This document shows positions 53,011-56,810 of a stretch of DNA of 56,810 nt, one piece after another. The stretch lies in contig VMTC01000133.1 of the NCBI GenBank assembly GCA_013791765.1, positions 1-56,810 of the forward strand, in the 5' to 3' direction. Position 1 is the stretch's first letter. Every line of letters starts with the position of its first letter. The notes under the pieces were generated by a model. That model was not told the DNA's origin and made no database searches. It worked only from the letters and a program-made list of their open reading frames with translations. The translations under genes were made by a program, and so were the position numbers. The DNA is from Rhodoferax sp. (GTDB lineage: Bacteria > Pseudomonadota > Gammaproteobacteria > Burkholderiales > Burkholderiaceae_C).

Positions 53011-54615
53011 CAATTCCACCTGGCGTTGCCGGGTGTCGATGATCGAGGCGTCGATGTGGTCGGCCGCCGTCTGGCTGCTGCCCCCCGCGCGCGTAAAGGC
53101 CTGGGCCGCCTTGAAACGGTCTAGCGCTGCCGCGTAATCGAGCCGCGCCACCTGCGCTTCGGCGTCCGCGCGCAGGGCGCGCAAAGTCTGGTTCTGCGCA
53201 CTTTGCACCCGTGACAACAATTGCCAGGCCTGCGCATCGCGCGGCTTCAAATCAACCCAGGCTTGCAGACGCGCCGCGCTAGCGCTGAGCGCGGCGCTGG
53301 TCGCGTGTGCCGGTTCGCCCGCTCCAGGTTGCAGCGCGATTTGTGCGGCCAGCAGCAACTCGGGGCGCGCCACGGTGGGCGCCGGGTCTGGCGCGCCTGG
53401 CGCAGCGGGAACGGCTGGGGTGCTGACCGCGCTCAAGGCGGCTTGCGCGGCGCTGGCGTCACCCGCGCGCAAGGCGATTTCAGCCTGCAACAGCTGTGCC
53501 AGTCGCGCCGCGCTGGCGTCACCGGCCACCAAGGGACGCAGGCGCGCCAGGTAGCTGCTCGCCGAGGCAAAGTCACGCAACTGGCTGGCCGCGAGCGCGG
53601 CGCCATACAAGGCGCCAGCCTGGCGCGGCGCGGCCTGGGTACGCAAACTGGCGCTGTCGGCTTCAAGCTGCGTGGCCCGCAGGGCGTCAACGTCCGCGTT
53701 GGCCAGCACCCGGGCACGCGCTGCCACCAGGGCGTGCTCCAGCGTGACCGCGACCTGCGCTGGCGCTGGCGCGGCCAGCGCCTGGCGCGCCTGCATGTCG
53801 GCAATGCGCTCGGTGGTGAGCGGGTGGCTGCGCAGGTAAGGGTAGGCGCCGTTGTCGTTCAGGCGCGAGGCTTGCTGCAGCTTGTCGAACATCGAGACAA
53901 AACCCTGCGCCTCAAAGCCAGCCTCGGTCATGACGCCATAGCCCACTCGGTCGGCCTCGCGCTCCATGTCACGCGAGAAGTTGAGCTGGTTTTGCGCCGC
54001 CACCGCCTGGCCGCCGACGATCAGCGCATTGGCGGCATCGGCACTCTTGCTCGCGGCCAGTGCGCCCAGAATCATGGCGCCAATCATCCAGGGCGTCATT
54101 TGCCCTTGTTTGGCCATCAGGCGCGAGATGTGGCGCTGCGTGACGTGGCTGAGTTCGTGCCCCAGCACCGAGGCCAGTTCGTCGCGGTTGCTCACCACCG
54201 CGATCAGCCCCAGGTGCACACCGAGGTAGCCCCCGGGCAAGGCAAAGGCGTTGACGGTGCGGTCGCGCCCGAGCATGACTTCCCAGGCAAAGCGCTGGCT
54301 GAGTTCGGGGGAAAGGTCACCGCGCGCGCGCGCTGCCACCAGCAGCGGCTGCCAGATGGCCTGCACGTACTCGGCCAGCACTGGGTCGTCCAGGTAGTCT
54401 GGGTCACGGTAGAGTTCACGCGCAATGCGGTCACCCAGGCGGCGCTCGTCGCTGCTGCTCAGGTCGCTGGTGTCGCCCAGAGTGGGCATCTGCGAGGCGC
54501 TTGGCTGGGCCCATGCCGGGCTCAGGGCCGCGCTGGTAAATGAAGCTAAAACAATAGCTAATAACGCCCTGTTGACGAGGGGTAATGCCCTATTTGATCT
54601 AAATTTATGACTCAA
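52981..54615 (-). CDS. M48 metalloprotease with TPR-like tail (BepA/YfgC type)
   Basis: A 544-residue periplasmic zinc protease. The signal peptide ends LSPAWAQ. The zinc motif is LGHELSHVTQRH with the third ligand Glu in MEREADRVGYGVM. The C-terminal 250 residues are Ala-rich helices of the TPR kind. BepA-like proteins check outer-membrane protein assembly. No ATG exists in the conserved frame near the start; the likely start is TTG at 54615, giving MSHKFRSNRALPLVNRALLAIVL. Copy F of the 46-nt repeat covers codons of about residues 6-21, the beginning of the signal peptide. Confidence 0.88.
   Translation of the reverse strand: MSHKFRSNRALPLVNRALLAIVLASFTSAALSPAWAQPSASQMPTLGDTSDLSSSDERRLGDRIARELYRDPDYLDDPVLAEYVQAIWQPLLVAARARGDLSPELSQRFAWEVMLGRDRTVNAFALPGGYLGVHLGLIAVVSNRDELASVLGHELSHVTQRHISRLMAKQGQMTPWMIGAMILGALAASKSADAANALIVGGQAVAAQNQLNFSRDMEREADRVGYGVMTEAGFEAQGFVSMFDKLQQASRLNDNGAYPYLRSHPLTTERIADMQARQALAAPAPAQVAVTLEHALVAARARVLANADVDALRATQLEADSASLRTQAAPRQAGALYGAALAASQLRDFASASSYLARLRPLVAGDASAARLAQLLQAEIALRAGDASAAQAALSAVSTPAVPAAPGAPDPAPTVARPELLLAAQIALQPGAGEPAHATSAALSASAARLQAWVDLKPRDAQAWQLLSRVQSAQNQTLRALRADAEAQVARLDYAAALDRFKAAQAFTRAGGSSQTAADHIDASIIDTRQRQVELLLKEQTLDR
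54553..54598 (+). repeat. 46-nt dispersed repeat, copy F (start of the M48 gene)
   Basis: It begins AATAGCTAATAACGCC, carries GAGGGGTAATGCC in the place of the GGGCTAGAGG core and ends CTATTTGAT. Spacing is identical to copy E. It encodes, antisense, the N-terminal signal sequence of the M48 protease. Confidence 0.7.
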
Positions 54616-54806
54616 AATGGATACTCGTTGATGGGCGTTGCAGAGGGCCAAGGCGCTGACCAGAGGGCATGGCAGGGCGCCGACTCTGGCGCCGCTCGCG
54701 CCAGCGCCGACGGTGCCAATAGCGCCATCGTATGATGCGCGTCGGATATGAAGTTTGTGTAAATTTTGCACTTGCCCCCTCTTTTGAACTGTAACGAATT
54801 CCATCC

Positions 54807-55298
54807 ATGAACGCTCTCACCCATTTTGACGCCCAGGGCCAAGCCCACATGGTGGACGTGGCTGCCAAGGCCGCCACCCACCGCATCGCCATTGCCGGGG
54901 GCCGCATTGAGATGCTGCCGGGCACACTCGCCATCATTGAGGCCGGCAGCGCAAAGAAGGGCGACGTGCTGGGTATTGCGCGCATCGCCGGCATCATGGC
55001 GGCCAAAAAGACCAGCGAGTTGATCCCCTTGTGCCACCCGCTGGCGCTGACCCACGTGGCGGTTGATTTTGAAGTGAAACAGGCCGATGACACCGCGCCC
55101 GCCAGCGTCTACTGCCGAGCGACGGTGGAAATCGTGGGCGCCACCGGCGTCGAGATGGAGGCACTCACCGCCGTGCAGGTGGCGCTCCTGACCATTTACG
55201 ACATGTGCAAGGCGGTTGACCGCGGCATGACGATGGGTGACTGCAAGCTGCTTGAAAAGCACGGCGGCAAGTCGGGCAGTTTTGTCAACGGAACTTGA
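54807..55298 (+). CDS. moaC: Cyclic pyranopterin monophosphate synthase
   Basis: A 163-residue MoaC of full length. Conserved segments: [17 protein letters not shown] (with the functional Cys and His), [35 protein letters not shown] and the C-terminal KSGSF. It makes cPMP, the second step of molybdenum cofactor synthesis, from the product of MoaA. The last part of the gene is duplicated in inverted orientation behind the nearby transposase gene. Confidence 0.96.
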   Translation: MNALTHFDAQGQAHMVDVAAKAATHRIAIAGGRIEMLPGTLAIIEAGSAKKGDVLGIARIAGIMAAKKTSELIPLCHPLALTHVAVDFEVKQADDTAPASVYCRATVEIVGATGVEMEALTAVQVALLTIYDMCKAVDRGMTMGDCKLLEKHGGKSGSFVNGT

Positions 55299-55357
55299 TG
55301 GGCGCGGCGACGCGTGGGCACCTGTCGGGTTACACCCTGCGGGCTAACACGACCTAC
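55259..55357 (+). repeat. Left arm of a 98-bp inverted repeat (moaC 3' end plus REP)
   Basis: It consists of the last 40 nt of moaC, 24 nt of spacer and a REP unit. Its near-identical inverted copy lies at 56067-56164; by eye the two differ at about seven places. Confidence 0.85.
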
Positions 55358-55407
55358 GGGGCTGCCGGGTTTTGTAGGTCGTGTTAGCCGCAAGGCGTAA
55401 CCCGACA
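55323..55407. repeat. REP pair upstream of the transposase gene
   Basis: Two REP units in inverted orientation: TGTCGGGTTACACCCTGCGG...ACACGACCTAC (55323-55357) and GTAGGTCGTGTTAGCCGCAA...CCCGACA (55374-55407). They form one long hairpin directly before the RAYT start codon. Confidence 0.92.
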
Positions 55408-55413
55408 AACCCC

Positions 55414-55950
55414 ATGCAGTACCGGCGCGCCTTCGTCCCCGGCGCAACGCTTTTTTTTACGGTGGTGACCCATGACCGACGGCCCCTGTTGGCTTCGCCC
55501 GAGGCGGTTGATGTCTTGCGCTCAGCTTTTCGGGCCGTGCGCCAATCACGGCCCTTCACGGTTGACGCCATGGTGGTCATGCCCGACCACCTGCACTGCA
55601 TTTGGACGCTGCCGCCCGAAGATGGCGACTTTGCGACGCGCTGGCGGCTCATCAAGACCTGGTTTAGCAAACGGGCCTCGCCTGAGCTTGGCATCAGGCC
55701 CGATTCATCCCGGCTTGCCACGCTCGGTCAAGCCATTTGGCAACACCGGTATTGGGAGCATCTGGTCCGTGATGACGACGATTACGCACGCCACGTTGAT
55801 TACATCCACTACAACCCCGTCAAGCACCGCCTGGCTGCATCGGCGTCGGCTTGGCCCTATTCCAGTTTTGACCGCTACGTGGCGGCAGGTATTTACCCTG
55901 CGGATTGGGGCCAGAGCAGTCTGAATCTTCAGGGTGTCGGTCGTGAGTGA
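55414..55950 (+). CDS. REP-associated tyrosine transposase (RAYT)
   Basis: A 178-residue Y1 HUH transposase of the IS200-like/TnpA_REP family. The HUH motif is in VMPDHLHCIW and the catalytic Tyr is in VDYIHYNPVKHRL. Other family blocks are GATLFFTVVTHDRRPLL and WQHRYWEHLVRDDDDYARH. Such proteins cleave single-stranded REP DNA and are thought to spread REP elements. The ATG at 55414 lies 6 nt after the REP hairpin. Five REP units flank the gene. Confidence 0.93.
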   Translation: MQYRRAFVPGATLFFTVVTHDRRPLLASPEAVDVLRSAFRAVRQSRPFTVDAMVVMPDHLHCIWTLPPEDGDFATRWRLIKTWFSKRASPELGIRPDSSRLATLGQAIWQHRYWEHLVRDDDDYARHVDYIHYNPVKHRLAASASAWPYSSFDRYVAAGIYPADWGQSSLNLQGVGRE

Positions 55951-55976
55951 GACGGGAAGTTGAGGCTGTAGCAAGG

Positions 55977-56010
55977 TGTCGGGTTACGCCCTGCGGCTAA
56001 CACGACCTAC
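55977..56010 (+). repeat. REP unit downstream of RAYT
   Basis: TGTCGGGTTACGCCCTGCGG...ACACGACCTAC, same orientation as the first unit of the upstream pair. It pairs with the inverted unit at 56067. Confidence 0.92.
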
Positions 56011-56066
56011 CAACACCCGGGAACCCCGAACCTCTGCCCGACCCGCCGCCATGCCTTTGCAGCCCC

Positions 56067-56164
56067 GTAGGTCGTGTTAGCCGCAAGGCGTAACCCGACA
56101 GGTGCCCACGCGTCGCCGCACCCATCAAGTACCGTTGACAAAACTGCCCAACTTGCCGCCGTGC
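56067..56164 (-). repeat. Right arm of the 98-bp inverted repeat (REP plus moaC 3' end copy)
   Basis: The REP unit at 56067-56100 is followed by the reverse complement of the moaC tail: on minus it reads CACGGCGGCAAGTTGGGCAG, then TTTTGTCAACGG and a TGA, matching the last codons of moaC (KSGSFVNGT stop) with a few changes. Confidence 0.88.
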
Positions 56165-56176
56165 CATTGCAGCCCG

Positions 56177-56210
56177 GTAGCTCGTGTTAGCCGCAAGACC
56201 TAATCCGACA
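56177..56210 (-). repeat. Degenerate fifth REP unit
   Basis: GTAGCTCGTGTTAGCCGCAA then GACCTAATCCGACA; it differs from the unit at 56067 at a few positions. A preceding CATTGCAGCCC segment also matches the DNA before the 56067 unit, so it is part of a tandem duplication. Confidence 0.8.
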
Positions 56211-56256
56211 TTCGTTTGCAGAACTACGGAGCAGTCTCGGCGGATTGACGGGCAAC

Positions 56257-56810
56257 TCAGCCGCCCGGCGCGCTCTCGGGAAACGCCGCCCGGTAGCGCA
56301 GGCGGTAAAACTGGGCTTGCTCAAAGTGCCCGAGCAGCATGGCGCTGTCGATCAGCTTGTCGATCACGCGCGGCTCGGGTGAAAAATGCAGCAGCGCCAG
56401 CGCCTGCTGGTGCAACTGCGCTGCATTGGCCGGGGTCAAGGCGGTGGTGGTCAGCTTCGCAAAGCGCAACTGGTCCTGGAACAGCCAACTGCTCGTGATT
56501 TTGGCCAGCGGCTGCACCCGGTAGGCCGGCGCGCGCAGCTTGGGGCTCAGGTAGAGCTGACTGACACGCTGATAGTCCCAGGCGGCATACGCTGCGATTA
56601 CCATTATTACGATAGCAAACAATATAGGCAGGACGTGGGATATAGGCCTAAAAGGCTTGAAATTGTTGTTAAAAAATCGCACCCCACCCGCAGGCTTGCG
56701 CCACAGCAGCAAGACGCTCAGGCCAGCGGCCACCTGAAACGGCCCGTACCACAGCGGGTACTCCAGCAGACTGTGCAGCAGGATCACAGCCAGCACCGAC
56801 CAGGCCAGTT
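56257..56810 (-). CDS. Wzy/PglL-type O-oligosaccharide ligase, C-terminal part (cut by window edge)
   Basis: The visible 184 residues are the C-terminal end of a polytopic membrane protein. HSLLEYPLWYGPF is the signature at the start of the C-terminal domain of PglL/TfpO-like protein glycosylation ligases (Wzy_C_2), followed by membrane helices (QVAAGLSVLLLW and ILFAIVIMVIAAYAAW) and a helical periplasmic tail. The frame is open to 56810, so the start is outside the window. Diverged copy G of the 46-nt repeat overlaps the coding part at the beginning of the second helix. It probably transfers glycans to pilin or polymerises/ligates O-antigen; which one cannot be told here. Confidence 0.82.
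   Translation of the reverse strand, partial: LAWSVLAVILLHSLLEYPLWYGPFQVAAGLSVLLLWRKPAGGVRFFNNNFKPFRPISHVLPILFAIVIMVIAAYAAWDYQRVSQLYLSPKLRAPAYRVQPLAKITSSWLFQDQLRFAKLTTTALTPANAAQLHQQALALLHFSPEPRVIDKLIDSAMLLGHFEQAQFYRLRYRAAFPESAPGG
56611..56656 (+). repeat. 46-nt dispersed repeat, copy G (in the ligase gene, diverged)
   Basis: It begins GATAGCAAACAATATA, has GTGGGATATAGG at the position of the GGGCTAGAGG core and continues CCTAAAAGG. Same spacing as the other copies but more mismatches. Antisense to the ligase gene. Confidence 0.5.

Overview
The window reads as chromosomal DNA of a betaproteobacterium of the Comamonadaceae, most like Rhodoferax or Polaromonas. This is inferred from the layout of the flagellar, chemotaxis and type II secretion operons, the high GC with strong codon bias, and a short dispersed repeat typical of that family's intergenic DNA. 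No rRNA, tRNA or CRISPR array was seen.

Layout. (1) 71-6752, minus strand: a chemotaxis operon read cheZ-like, cheY, cheA, cheW, cheR, cheD, cheB and a small hypothetical gene, closed by a hairpin terminator. (2) 7127-8885, plus: a two-component pair (receiver-histidine kinase plus LuxR-type regulator). (3) 8901-19960, minus: flagellar genes fliF, G, H, I, J, K, L, M, N, O, P, Q, R (motor switch, export ATPase, hook-length ruler, export gate), with fliE diverging at 20137. (4) 20602-25294: a GMC oxidoreductase with a Tat-type partner, a conserved hypothetical gene and an acyl-CoA ligase. (5) 25397-36354: a complete type II secretion cluster (gspG, H, I, J, K, L, M, N, D, E, F on minus; gspC diverging). 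(6) 36368-40586: rpe, apaG, a 'SpecificRecomb' membrane protein and thiL. (7) 40622-52618: an accessory zone of toxin-antitoxin genes and remnants, an HD-GYP protein, two outer-membrane beta-barrel genes, a DUF4143 ATPase, a group II intron, a Fic protein, palindromic elements and gene fragments. (8) 52660-56810: holin-like membrane protein, M48 protease, moaC, a REP-associated transposase between REP palindromes, and the 3' part of a Wzy/PglL-type ligase gene that runs off the right edge.

How the genes work together: regions 1 and 3 supply sensing-to-motor signalling and the flagellar basal body and export apparatus. Region 5 builds a secretin-based exporter.

Most notable observations: (a) seven copies of a 46-nt repeat kept in one exact register, five of them inside genes, three of these at or next to a signal peptide or membrane segment; (b) CheD and the CheZ-like protein of the same operon end in near-identical GS[VI][DE]LF tails; (c) a group II intron sits exactly behind a porin terminator, as class C introns do, and its maturase has an in-frame UGA; (d) the transposase at 55414 is bracketed by about 98-bp inverted repeats that contain a second, inverted copy of the moaC 3' end; (e) several small palindromic, MITE-like elements in the accessory zone and next to the che operon.
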